DNA of 64,000 nucleotides. Origin: Bin87 sp965220265. GTDB lineage: Bacteria; Chloroflexota; Dehalococcoidia; Lucifugimonadales; UBA3495. The notes under the pieces were generated by a model that saw only the letters and a program-made list of their open reading frames with translations, searched no databases and had not been told where the DNA came from. The position numbers and the translations under genes were made by a program. The DNA lies in the NCBI GenBank assembly GCA_965220265.1, contig CBDCPM010000004.1:3596001-3660000 (forward strand), given 5' to 3'. Position 1 is the first letter of the stretch. Every line of letters begins with the position of its first letter. This document shows, piece after piece, positions 8,305 to 18,703 of this stretch.

Positions 8305-9652
8305 TCAGACTTGAGGGGAAATAAGGAGTTGTCGGCAGGCGGCGAGTGGGTTGAGGTCTTGTGTTCGCCAGGTGCCGCAGATTGAGGCCAGCGCCATCTT
8401 GGTCTCGGTGCCCCGCTCCGAGCGGGTGCCGCCGCTGATCTTGCGGCTGATCACCACTGGGCGCAGGCTGCGCTCGGCGGCGTTGTTGTCCGGCGGCGCC
8501 TCCGGATGAGCCACGAAGACGAAGAGTTCCTTGATGTGGTTACTGATGCGTCGGCACAGTCTGGCCTGCGCCGACGCCGGGTCATCCCGGTAGGGACGGC
8601 ACAGCGCCAGCAGCCGTCGTTCCAGGGCCAGTTGGGCAGCGCGCCGCTGCTGCTCTGACCGTTGCTCTGAGAGGTGGGTGAAGGCTTTGGCCTGTTGGTA
8701 GAGTTGGTGGACGGCGTCCGCCCACTGGACCAACGGGAGATCGTCGGGGTAGAGGACGCGCCGGTCGTGGATGTCTCGCAACAGATGTGCCCAGCAGCGC
8801 TGCTTGGGGCCGTCATAGTGGTGGTAGGCGGCATAGAAGTCGCTGACCAGCACCCCAGCAAACTCATCGCCCAGGACCTCATCCACCACGGTTTTGCCGC
8901 GTCCCCTCCGCAGGAAGTAGCGTGCAGGAAGTAGCGTTGGGTGGGGGTGCTGAAGGTCCACACGTAACCGTTGTGTCCGTCCTCCCGCCAGCCGGTCTCG
9001 TCGGCGTGGACCACCGGACTGCCTCGGATCCGTTCCACGATATCGGTCATCATCCCCTGGGCTCGGTCGGCCACCCTTGGTGTGGCGCCCACGCTGAGAC
9101 GCCGACCATGCACGCGGCCAGGTACCACTGGATGGTACGGAAGGGCAGCCTGGCCTCTTCCCGCAGCGCGGCAATCAGGCTGACCAGGTTGATCCCCAGG
9201 CGCTGCTGGCCCAGCACCACCTCGTCCAGTTGCGATGGCGGCACCCAGCGGCGATGACACTGGGGGCAGGCGCGGGCGATATAGGCGTGCTCGGTTACCT
9301 GCACCGGAACCTGGGGCAACTCGATGACCTCCCGAGTGCGCTGGGTCCAGCCGCCGGACAACTGGATCCCACAATCGGGACACCGCTCCAGCGCGTGCTC
9401 CATACGCTGGTCGGGCGTCATTCTGGTTCGGGCAAAGCCCGAGCGACGGGGCTGGCGCGGCTTCTTAGGTCGATCCGCTCTCCCGTCGCCTTTGGGCTTC
9501 AGGCCGGACATCCGTCCTGAACCGCCGGACTTGCCCTTGCCCTCCAACTGGGCGACCCGCTTCTCCAGGCGTTCAATGATGGCCTGCTGTCGGATGATGA
9601 TGCCGATGAGCACATCCCGGTCGGCAGTCCGGAGATCAATTTCACCGTCCAT
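8305..9652 (-). pseudogene. IS66-family transposase (TnpC), two frameshifts
   Basis: The N-terminus starts MDGEIDLRTADRDVL with a leucine-zipper helix (IIERLEKRVAQLEGKG), then a zinc finger (ERCPDCGIQL, ARACPQCHRRW). The catalytic region has all three acidic residues: VVHADETGW, VLVSDFYAAY and PDNNAAERSLRP. The frame breaks twice. The first break is near 9101 (one base, around GVS/VGA). The second is at 8910-8937, where a 14-bp stretch is directly repeated in tandem. The element would need both repaired to be active. Confidence 0.85.
8910..8937. repeat. 14-bp tandem duplication inside the IS66 transposase
   Basis: GCAGGAAGTAGCGT occurs at 8910-8923 and again at 8924-8937. One copy is enough for the reading frame TPTQRYFL...; the second shifts it by 14 bases. 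It looks like replication slippage. Confidence 0.85.
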
Positions 9653-9737
9653 CCCAGCTATATGACATAACCACCATCCCCAACGCCAGCCATCTCCAAA
9701 CCCAATTCGGCCAATTCACCTCACCAACTCTGAACAG

Positions 9738-12700
9738 TTACGTGTCGTCGTCGGTGATGGACACAGTGGTCTCAGCGTTGCCGCCCAGCTCGACCCCAGC
9801 GGGCAGCGTCCCAAAGCCCAGCGTGACCGACTCGCCATTGTCGTCCACACTGTCGTCGGTCGCCGATACCGAGAATGTTTGCTCGGTGTCCCCGGTGTCG
9901 AAGACCACGTTCGCCGGCACCCCGGAGTAGTCCGAGTTGGAAGTCGTGCCACGGTTGGTCTTGGTGATGGGAATCGTCACCGTCCGCTCCGGATCCGCGC
10001 TCAGCTTCACCTCCACCGTCACGCTGCTCCCCTCAGCCACCGTGTAGCTCCCCTGCTCAAAGCTCACACTCACCGACGGCACGTCGTCGTCCGTGATGCT
10101 CACCGTCGCTTCGCTGGTACTCCCGGCGCTCACACCCGTGGGCAGCGTGGACCCAAACCCCAGCTTCACGCTCTCCCCATCATCGTTGTCGCTGTCAGTC
10201 GTCGCCGTGAACGAGAAGGTCTTCTCCGTGTCGCCGCTGTCAAAGACCACGTTGGCCGGCACCCCGGAGTAGTCGGCCGCCGTCGCCCCGCCCTGGTTGG
10301 CCTTGGTTAGTGGGATGGTCACCGTCCGTCCGGATCCGCGCTCAGCTTCACCTCCACCGTCACGCTGCTCCCCTCAGCCACCGTGTAGCTCCCCTGCTCA
10401 AAGCTCACACTCACCGACGGCACGTCGTCGTCCGTGATGCTCACCGTCGCCTCGCTGGTACCCGGCGCTCACACCCGTGGGCAGCGTGGACCCAAACCCC
10501 AGCTTCACGCTCTCCCCATCATCGTTGTCGCTGTCAGTCGCCGCCGTGAACGAGAAGGTCTTCTCCGTGTCGCCGCTGTCAAAGACCACGTTGGCCGGCA
10601 CACCAGAATAGTCGGCCGCCGTCGCCCCGCCCTGGTTGGCCTTGGTTAGTGGAATCGTCACCGTCCGCTCCGGATCCGCGTCCAGCTTCACCTTCACCGT
10701 CACGCTGATCCCCTCGTCCACCGTGTAGGAGCTGTTCTCGAAGCTCACATTCACCGACGGCACGTCGGTGATGTTCACTGTGGCCTGGCTGGGAATGCCC
10801 GACGTTACGTCGGTGGGCAGGGTCCCAAAGCCCAACTTCACCGACTCCCCATCATCGTCCACGCTGTCGGTGGTCGCGCTGAACGAGAAGGTCTTCTCAG
10901 TGTCGCCGCTGTCGAAGACCACGTTGGCCGGCACGCCTGAGTAGTCGGAGTCGCTCGCCCCGCCCTGGTTGGCCTTCGTGATGGGAATGGTCACCGTCCG
11001 CTCCGGATCCGCGCTCAGCTTCACTTTGACCGTGACACTGGCGCCCTCCGCCACGGTGTAGGTCCCCTGCTCGAAACTCACCGACACGCTAACCGCCGCG
11101 CGCGTCACGGTCAGCGTGTATGTTTGGGAGATAGTGGCGTCCTCCGCCGTTACCGTGATGATGATCTCGTTCGCTCCGACGGCGAGCGCTGGAACCGTGA
11201 TGCCGTCGGTGAAATCGGTGTCTGCGACCGCGGTTCCGCCGAGGGTGACGCCGGTTACCTCCACTTCGTCGTGGGTCGCCGTCGCGGTGAGCGTCAGCGC
11301 GTCAACATCGTTCCCAACATCAGCGGCATAGACGTACTTGTCAGATGCGAACGTCGGGTCAAGAGTCAGATTGTTCGTCCCGTCGTTGACCGACAGAGCA
11401 CTCAGCGTTGCGTCATTGGACTCGGTGTTCACGCTGCCTCTGATGAGCATTCTCAGAGCGCTCGAACTCGCGTCCGTTTCCCAAGTGCCGCTTGATTCGT
11501 AGCGGTACTCAGGCGCGATGATCCACTCGTCAAGGCTGTTTGAATCCTCGGTGTCACTCCCAGTCGCGGCATAGGTTACCGTTGCCCCTGCTGCTGGAGT
11601 CATTACCACGGCATACTTCTTGCTGGCCGCCAGCGCAATGCCGCGTGCGACGGTAAATGAGATAGGCCCCTCCGCGAAGGTTGTGGGTGGTGTCAGCTCG
11701 GTACATGTGGACGTCGGTGGGTCGGAGCCTGTTACTGTGCAGACTTTCGCCGAGAAAGTGTCGCCTTGCATGTCCGCGTAGACGACTTCGACGCTGGTCA
11801 GGGAGTATCCGTCGGCGTTCGATCCCGTGGTGAAACGCTGCGCGATAGTCGCAGACCTGGTGCTACCAAGATTCGACCCTGCGCTTAAGTTGCTGACCAG
11901 CACGGACCCTGGTTCCGCTATTGGGCGCGTCACCGTCACTGTATATGTCAGTGTGGTGTCGGTGTCCTGAGCCGTTACCGTCACAACAATTTCGTTGTCG
12001 CCGACGAGGAGCGAGGGAACCGTGATCCCGTCGGTGAAATCGGTGTCCGCTATGGCGGCCCCGCCCAGGGTGACACCGCTCACCTCCGCTCGGTCATGAT
12101 TCAACGTCGCGGTCAGCGTTACCGTGTCTACGGCGTGTTCAACCTCAGCGGCATATTCGTACGTTCCGGATGCGAATACCGGGTCAAGGGTCAGGTCGCT
12201 GAACCCATCGTTGACCGTCAGTCCGCTCAATGTCGCGTCGTTGGAGGCGGGTATATGGAAGACCTCGGAAATCTCGTACATTGGACGGGTGGCGGAGGCA
12301 AGGACTGTGTTGCTGCCGCTCAGGGGTCCCGGTGACTCCGAGCCGGTAGTATCGGGCCGGCCGACGCGTACTGTTGCTGCTCCCAGCGCCAACGAATCAG
12401 CGCCAAGGGACGCCTGGGTGCCGTTGTTGAAGCAGCCGGTCAGCGGGTAATTGGGGCTTTGGGAGGTATCGGGACCGTCGTTGCCGAGCTCGTCCTTGTC
12501 GTTCACCTCTTCGTCCCAGGACCCGTCGTAGAAATCCTCGTAGTCGGCGGCGACCTTGCCTCCATTCAACCAGTAGATGGGTACACCCTTGTCGCTGCTC
12601 GTATGGGTGGTGCGGGTGTTGTCGCGGGCGTCGACGTCGTCGGTGCAGCCAACGACCTTGAACAGGGTGCTGATGCTCTTGATGTCGGCGTGGCCGGCAG

Positions 12701-15700
12701 CGGCGCGTTCCCTGATGAAAGTGTTGTAGTCCGCGATGTTGGCCGAGCTGCCGTCGCGCTTTGTGGACGAGAGGAACAGCAACCGGAACTGGTCGCCGGT
12801 GCCCAGCTCGGCGGGCTTGAGGCTCCAGCCGAGGGGGACCTCGCTCGACGGCAACCGCGTTACCGTCGCCTGGTAGGTCTGGGTGGTGGACTCATTCTCC
12901 GCAGTTACTGTCACAACAATTACGTTGTCGCCGAGGAGGAGCGAGGGAACCGTGATGCCGTCGGTGAAATCGGTGTCCGCGATCGCTGCCCCGGCCAGGG
13001 TGACACCGCTGATCTCCGCTCCGCCGTGGGTCGCCGCCGCGCTCAGCGTAACCGTGTCTATGGCGTGTGTAACTTCAGCGGCATACTCGTGCGTGCCCGA
13101 CGCGAATCCCGGGTCAAGGATCAGGTCGTTGGTGCCATCGTTGATAGTTAGATCGCTCAGTGTCGCGTCGTCGGAAACCACCAGGAAGACGGCCGAGAGC
13201 CCATAGAAAGGGCGATCGTCGCTTGCCGAGTCTGCGGAACCGCTGATGGGGCCCTGGATCGCTAAGATGCCCCCTGGCGCGCCTAGACGTACGTCCCCAC
13301 TGTTACCGAGGGCCTGGGAATCGCCCGCCTCCGTGCCGTCGTTTTCGCAGCCGGTGAAGGGCCGGTTTTCGATCTGTGCAGTATCGGGGCCGTTGGTGCC
13401 GGATGCGTTCTTGTCGTTGGTCTCATTGTCCCAGTCCCCGTCGTAGAAATCCTCGTAGTGGTCAGCAACTTTGACGCCGTTGAGCCAGTAGATGCGGACG
13501 CCCTGGTCGGAGGCTGTGTAGGTGGTGCCAGTGTTGTCACGGGCGTCGATGGTCGGAGTGCAGCCGACCACTCTGAAACCCGAACTGTAGGATTGGATAG
13601 CGGTGTGGCCGGTAGCTGCGAGGCCTTGGACGAAGGTGTTGTAGTCCGCGATGTTGGAGGACGTAGCGTCGCGCTTCGTGGAGGAGAGGAACAGCAGGCG
13701 AAATTTGTGCCCGATCCCCCGATTGCTCGGCTTCAGGCCCCAGTCCGCGGCAACCTTGGTCGGGGGAGGGGAAATCACCACCGTGTACGTCCGCTTGACC
13801 CTGGTGTCCTGGGCTGTAACCACCACCCACAGTATGAACGCGCCTTCCGAAATCTCGACCCGGAAGTCGTCCTCGTCCGGGTTCGCGTCTACGAGCGCCG
13901 TGCCGCTCCCGTCTTGAAACTCGTACGTCGCGTTGTCCTGGTTCACCGTCGGGATGATCCTGATTTCGTCCACCCCGCGCGCAACCGCCGCCGAGTAGTT
14001 GCTGGTCCCCGATGCAAACGCCGGTGTCAGTGCGACCACGTCACCACTATCGTCCTCGAGCGCCAAACCGCTCAGAGCTGCGTCATCGTAGGGCGCCTGG
14101 AAGACCTCGGAGAGCCCGTAAATAGGACGCACATCGCTCGGGCCGACCGTTTCATTGCCGTCGATGGGGCCACCGTTGGTGTAGGTAGGCCGGCCGATGC
14201 CAATGTCCCCTCCGCTGCCGAGAGCCTGGGAGTCACTGCCAGCGAATAACTCCGTGCCGTTGTTTGCACAGCCGGTGAGAGGCAGGTTTGTGAATAGCGT
14301 GAGGGAGAGCCCGTCCTCGCCCGACTCGTCTTTGACGTTGAGTTCATCGTCCCAGGGCCCGTCGTAGAAATCCGCGTAATGGTCAGCAACTTTGGCGCCG
14401 TCAAGCCAGCAGATTGGCACACCCTTGTCGCTGCTCGTATGGGTGGTGCCAGTGTTGTCACGGGCGTCTACGGCCTGAGTGCAACCGACCACTCTGAAAC
14501 CCGAACTGTAGGCTTGGATATCGGCGTGGCCGGCAGCGGCGCGGTTTTGGACGAAGGTGTTGTAGTCCCCGATGTTGGAGGAAGAAGCGTCGCGCTTCGT
14601 GGATGAGATGAACAGCAAACGGAACTTGTCGCCGCCGTTTAGCGCGTCAGGGATCAGGCTCCAACCCGCCGGAGTCGGCGCCTTGTCGCGCACTGCAGCC
14701 AATGTGTAGGTCCCAGTGGTGGTGGTGTCCGGAGCAGTTACTTCAACTTTGACGGTGTTGAGGCCTTCCAACAAAGCGACCTGAAAGCCGTCCTCGCCCG
14801 CGTTCGCATCCACGAGCGCTGTGCCGCTGCCGTCCTGAATCTCGTACGTGGCGTCGTCATCGTTAACCGTCGGGATGATCGTAATTTCGTCCACCCGGTG
14901 CAAAATCGACGCCGAGTAGTTGATCGTCCCCGAGGTAAACGCCGGTGTCAGCATGATCGCGGCGCCTCGATCATTATTGATCGCCAGATCGCTCAGAGTG
15001 GCGTCATCGGAGGCTACCTTGAAAACTGCGGAGAGTCCGTAGAAGGGGCGCGTGTCGCTGCTTGAGGCCGTGAAGTTGCTGCCAATGGGCCCACTGCCCA
15101 CGGTGCTGGGCCGTCCGACGGTGACGTTGTTACTGCCTCCGAGGGTTTTGATATCGGTTCCTGTCGTATCTTCCGTCCCGTTGTTTTTGCACCCGGTGAA
15201 GGGATAGTTGGCTGCAACTGAAGTATTGGGACCGTTGTTGCCGGACTCGTTCTTGTCGTTGGCCTCATCGTCCCAGTCCCCGTCGTAGAAATCCTCGTAG
15301 TCGTCAGCGACTTTGGCGCCACCGAGCCAGTAGATGGGCACACCCTTGTCTCTGTTCGTATAGGTGGTGCTGGTGTTGTCACGGGCGTCGACGGCCTGAG
15401 TGCAGCCGACCACCCGGAAACCGGAACTGTAGTGCTGGATGTCGTCGTGGCCGGCGGCGGCCCGGTCTACGATGAATGTGTTGTAGACCCCAATGACGAG
15501 GGACGAGGCGTCGTGCTTCGTGGAGGTGAGGAACAGCAGCCGGAACTCATCGCCGATAACAAATCCCTCGGGGAGCAGGAACCAACTCGCGGGAACGAGA
15601 GTCACGTCATCTTCGCCGTTAGCGCGGGCGCGCTGAGGATCTGCTCGCCGGAACATGATCGTTGGCGGAAGCGCCTGGGTGCGCTGGTCCAGTGTATGGC

Positions 15701-15998
15701 CTGACATAAAGGGCGTGGCGTTGCCGGTGACGGTTGCCGCGTAACCGTCTTCATCGGAAAGCATCGCCTGGATCTCGATGCCAGACTCCGCGTCGGCTGA
15801 GCTGACCATGTAGGAAGAACCAGTCGCAGCGGAGTTAACTGTGCCGGCGATACTGGGTCTACGGCTGTCCTCGGCTTTCGACGGCGTGGACTGGGCATGG
15901 GCCGACATGACCAGGGAGAACAGCAGGACGGCCGCTACGCCAGTGGCGATCAGCGCCACGATGGTTCCCTCGTTTGCGTAACGGCCGATCCTCATCAT
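9738..15998 (-). CDS. Giant secreted modular protein: unknown repeat module, cadherin-like and Calx-beta domains (C-terminus cut by IS66)
   Basis: About 2087 codons. Residues 11-36 are a signal or anchor segment (TIVALIATGVAAVLLFSLVMSAHA). Four copies follow of a module of about 200 residues with FRLLFxSSTKRDxSS, YNTF, VGCT, DARDN, YDGxWDxE and a C-terminal RPxYGLSxVF. Between them are cadherin-like beta-sandwich domains (DATLSxLTINDG, DFTDGITVPSLL). One different beta domain comes next (GSVLVSNLSAGSN...), then four Calx-beta repeats (VSVSFEQGxYTVAEG, DYSGVPANVVFDSGD). The frame is lost between about 10460 (2-base deletion) and 10328 (1-base deletion), giving a stop at 10398, then recovers. 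The final stop TAA lies in the IS66 terminal repeat, so the original C-terminus is missing. Probable adhesin or surface-layer protein (inference). Confidence 0.75.
9750..11090 (-). repeat. Four tandem Calx-beta domain repeats
   Basis: Units of about 100-115 codons share TYTVAEG, VTVKVKLSADPERTVTIP, DYSGVPANVVFDSGDTEKTFSF and DDDGESVKLGFG. Two adjacent units (about 10060-10320 and 10410-10690) are almost identical in DNA, which makes this stretch prone to recombination or to misassembly. Confidence 0.8.
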
Positions 15999-16029
15999 CT
16001 CCCTTGGTTCCGTGTCCTGCTGTATGGTC

Positions 16030-16190
16030 GCTATGATCCGGGTTCGTGGCGGTACTTATTACTATCCGGGAAAAGCCTTCCTTGGTCAACCGGCCATAGC
16101 CGCGCGTGCAACTTAAGGTGGCCGAACTCATGGGTGAGGGTGGTCCTGAGCCGGTGTTCCCGGTCAGGATAAAAAAGGGTCAGTCCCTGT
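16030..16190 (-). pseudogene. Fragment of an ImmA/IrrE-like (CapP-type) metallopeptidase
   Basis: The minus strand encodes LTLFYPDRE, then HRLRTTLTHEFGHLKLHARLW and RLFPDSNKY. This closely parallels the peptidase at 59182-59919 (LTLFYPDRK...RLRTTLTHEFAHVKLHDGLWPFD). About 10 residues between the two blocks are deleted, and neither the N-terminus nor the third zinc ligand is present. It is a relic of a second copy lying upstream of the giant gene. Confidence 0.7.
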
Positions 16191-16384
16191 ACCTATCCGT
16201 GTAGCCTCATTCAGAAATGTTACCGAAGCTTTAGCACCTGGGATTCCCTTCTAACACTGTCAGTTCCGGCATTGTGTCCTGGTCCAGCAGGCTCTCGCTG
16301 CCCGAAGCGTAGACCAGCTTTTTAGCCATGCTGGCGGGACACAGGTAATTGACGTCACAACGCTGGCGCATCAACGGCTCGGGC

Positions 16385-16480
16385 GCGGGCTGCATCCCAA
16401 CATTTTCCCAAGGGCTGGCTCTGGGAGAACCAGTCCAGTCGCGCCCTGGCTCGATTGTGCGCCCTGCCAGTTCCTTCCTG
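16385..16480 (+). pseudogene. Relic of an IS1380 transposase 3' end
   Basis: The DNA CCCAAGGGCTGGCTCTGGGA and the following 50 bases match the last codons of the intact transposase at 17906-17985, ending at the same TTCCTGAC. Together with the piece at 18256-18470 it appears to be an older IS1380 copy split by the intact one. Confidence 0.6.
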
Positions 16481-16535
16481 ACGGAGCGGTTGGCCTCTGC
16501 TCGTCCGCCCCACGGCCCAACCAACCTCGCAGACC

Positions 16536-18255
16536 TAAGCCCCAATCCACCGAAAGGATGAATGTGGCGGCGTGCTGAGGGGATGAGAAAGTGCTCCCGG
16601 CTTCGGGGATAATGGTTTTTGAAACAAGAAACCGACCCGAAACGAGGAGCACCTGTTAGATGCTACCACTGGGCAGCCCCGACCGCATCCACGTCGCCTT
16701 CGATGATCACCGTCTGGTGGCCAATGCCGGACTGCTCCTGCCGGTCACCCTGGCCCACCATCTGGGTCTGGGTGAGCTGGTGGACCGCCACGTTGACCTG
16801 GGAGATGCGCCGGGTCGAGCCAACCCGGGGGACAAGCTGCTGACGCTGGTGGCGTCGGCGCTGGCCGGCGGCGACTGCATTGACGACGCCGACGTGTTGC
16901 GCACCGGCGGGACGGCCAGCGCCATCGGCTGCGTGGTCAAAGCGCCGTCCACCCTGGGGACCTTTCTACGCAGTTTCCGGTGGGGTCATGTTCGCCAGCT
17001 GGATCGGGTGAGCCGGGAGTTCCTGGCTCGGGCCTGGGCTGCCGGTGGAGGCCCGGGCGATGCGCCGTTGACCATCGACCTGGACTCCACCGTCTGCGAG
17101 ACCTACGGACTGGGCAAGGAGGGCGCCCGTCGCCATGGCTACACCGGCCAGCGGGGCTATCACCCGCTGCTGGCCGTGGCCGCGGACACCGGCGACGTGC
17201 TGATGGCGCGGCTGCGCCAGGGTCGGGCCAACACCGCGCGGGGCGCGGACCACTTCCTGCGGGAGACGGTGGGCCGGGTGCGCTACGCCGGAGCCACCGG
17301 ACAACTCACCGTCCGCGCCGACCGCGGCTTCTACACCCACGCCATGGTCGCCGTCTGCCGCAAGATGGACGTCCGCTACTCCATCACCATCCGCCAGCAC
17401 CAAAGCCTGCGCAATCTCATCGAGGCCATACCCGAGACGGACTGGACGCCCATCCCTTACTGGATGGACGGCGGCGCCGACGTGGCCGAGACTGAATACA
17501 CACCCTTCCAGCATGAGCCCGACGCCGCGCCAACGCGGCTCATCGTCCGCAGAGTGCAGCCCGCGCCTGGTTCCCAACTGGCGCTGCTTACCGACTACAG
17601 CTATCACGCCTGCATCACCGACCGGGAGGGCGACACTCTGGAACTGGAGGCCGACCACCGCCGCCATGCCGAGATCGAGAACGCCATCCGCGACCTGAAG
17701 TACGGCGTGGGCCTCAATCATCTTCCCTCGGGACGCTTCCCCGCCAACGCCGCCTGGCTGGCGGTGCAGGTCATGGCCCACAATCTGGCTCGCTGGACGG
17801 CGCGCATCGGCCTGGGCGAGCTGGTGGTTACCACCAAGACCCTGCGGCGACGCTTCTTCTCCCTGGCCGGACGCATCACCCGCAAGGCCCGTCGCCTCAC
17901 CCTGCACCTTCCCAAGGGCTGGCCCTGGGAGAACCAGTTCAGTCGCGCCCTGGCTCGATTGCGAGCCCTGCCGCTCCCTTCCTGACGCCGCCTTCGGCGT
18001 CCGACCCTTCAACCAGACCGTCCAACCGCCTGGCCGTCCCGCGTCAGGCTGAGCACCGCGTGTCTCCAGCTGCCATCTGCCCGACGATCTCGCCCTCCGC
18101 GGCCACTCGCGAGCCGTCAGCATCCCCCTGGCATAGCTGTCTCTACCCTCACCCGCTCGAATCCGGCGGCGTCAGGGCACTGCTGTCCCATCACCCACGC
18201 TTCTCTTCCCTTGCGTAGCCAGCCCCCACGCATCCCTTCGGTGGATTCGGGCTAA
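16536..18255. mobile_element. IS1380-family insertion sequence, copy 1
   Basis: Imperfect 25-bp terminal repeats lie at 16536-16560 (begins TAAGCCCCAATCCACCGAAA) and 18231-18255 (complement begins TTAGCCCGAATCCACCGAAG). A second copy is at 50054-51773. The 5' leader with GATGAGAAAGTGCTCCCGGC is shared by both. No clear target duplication is seen in the flanks. Confidence 0.8.
16660..17985 (+). CDS. IS1380-family transposase, intact
   Basis: 441 residues, MLPLGSPDRIHVAFDDHRLV. DDE-type catalytic residues are visible at TIDLDSTVCETYG, LTVRADRGFYTH and HAEIENAIRDLKYG. The C-terminus is basic (RITRKARRLTLHLPKGWPW). The copy at 50323-51648 has the same length and most residues in common. No frame damage is seen, so this copy could be active. 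Confidence 0.9.
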   Translation: MLPLGSPDRIHVAFDDHRLVANAGLLLPVTLAHHLGLGELVDRHVDLGDAPGRANPGDKLLTLVASALAGGDCIDDADVLRTGGTASAIGCVVKAPSTLGTFLRSFRWGHVRQLDRVSREFLARAWAAGGGPGDAPLTIDLDSTVCETYGLGKEGARRHGYTGQRGYHPLLAVAADTGDVLMARLRQGRANTARGADHFLRETVGRVRYAGATGQLTVRADRGFYTHAMVAVCRKMDVRYSITIRQHQSLRNLIEAIPETDWTPIPYWMDGGADVAETEYTPFQHEPDAAPTRLIVRRVQPAPGSQLALLTDYSYHACITDREGDTLELEADHRRHAEIENAIRDLKYGVGLNHLPSGRFPANAAWLAVQVMAHNLARWTARIGLGELVVTTKTLRRRFFSLAGRITRKARRLTLHLPKGWPWENQFSRALARLRALPLPS

Positions 18256-18703
18256 GCCAGGCCGGTCCGCGAGTGTCTCCGGCTGCAATCTGCCCAACGA
18301 TCTCATCCGCCGCCGCCGCGGGCCGTGCAAAAACCCCTTTGCGTGGCCGCACACCCCGCACCCCTTCCATTCTATCGGCATCAAAGCCCTGCAGTCTCTT
18401 CCTCGTGGCGCTCATCGCCAGTCTGACCGGCCTGACCAATCCCTTCGTTGGATTCGGACTTACGCAACGACCCCATTGATGCCTGCCGTGGTTCGCCAAA
18501 GGGTCATTACGTAATCCAGATTGCTCGGGCTCCGACGTCGACCTCCACCGTTCCGAGGCGAAAGTAATGCCAACATCACCTTGGTATGCTCCAAGGCCGA
18601 CTTGGAGACCCCGGTGCAGGCTTCAAAGCCGGTTCTCTTCGGTTTCCTCACGGTGCGTCCCCTGAAATGCGCATGCCGTCCACGGCAATCCGACCGACGC
18701 CTG
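18256..18703. other. IS1380 3'-tail relic and gene-free DNA
   Basis: 18260-18470 repeats the 3' untranslated tail of IS1380: TGTCTCCGGCTGCAATCTGC matches TGTCTCCAGCTGCCATCTGC at 18060. It ends in a degenerate terminal repeat near 18445-18467 (CCCTTCGTTGGATTCGGACT). The rest up to 18703 has no recognisable gene. Confidence 0.55.

Larger units (their letters stand above)
8297..9741. mobile_element. IS66-type insertion sequence with 17-bp terminal repeats
   Basis: The left end GTAACAGTTCAGACTTG (8297-8313) pairs with the right end CAACTCTGAACAGTTAC (9725-9741), with 15 of 17 bases matching. It holds a single tnpC-like gene and no tnpA or tnpB. The flanks (TCCGGCGG left, GTGTCGTC right) do not form the 8-bp target duplication expected for IS66, so one side has been rearranged. 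The same ends occur on the MITE at 27880-28048. Confidence 0.8.

Noticed and set aside
9879..15704. Long plus-strand reading frames opposite the giant gene
   Set aside because: They are antisense shadows of a repeat-rich GC-biased gene; they share its repeat periodicity and have no domains of their own.
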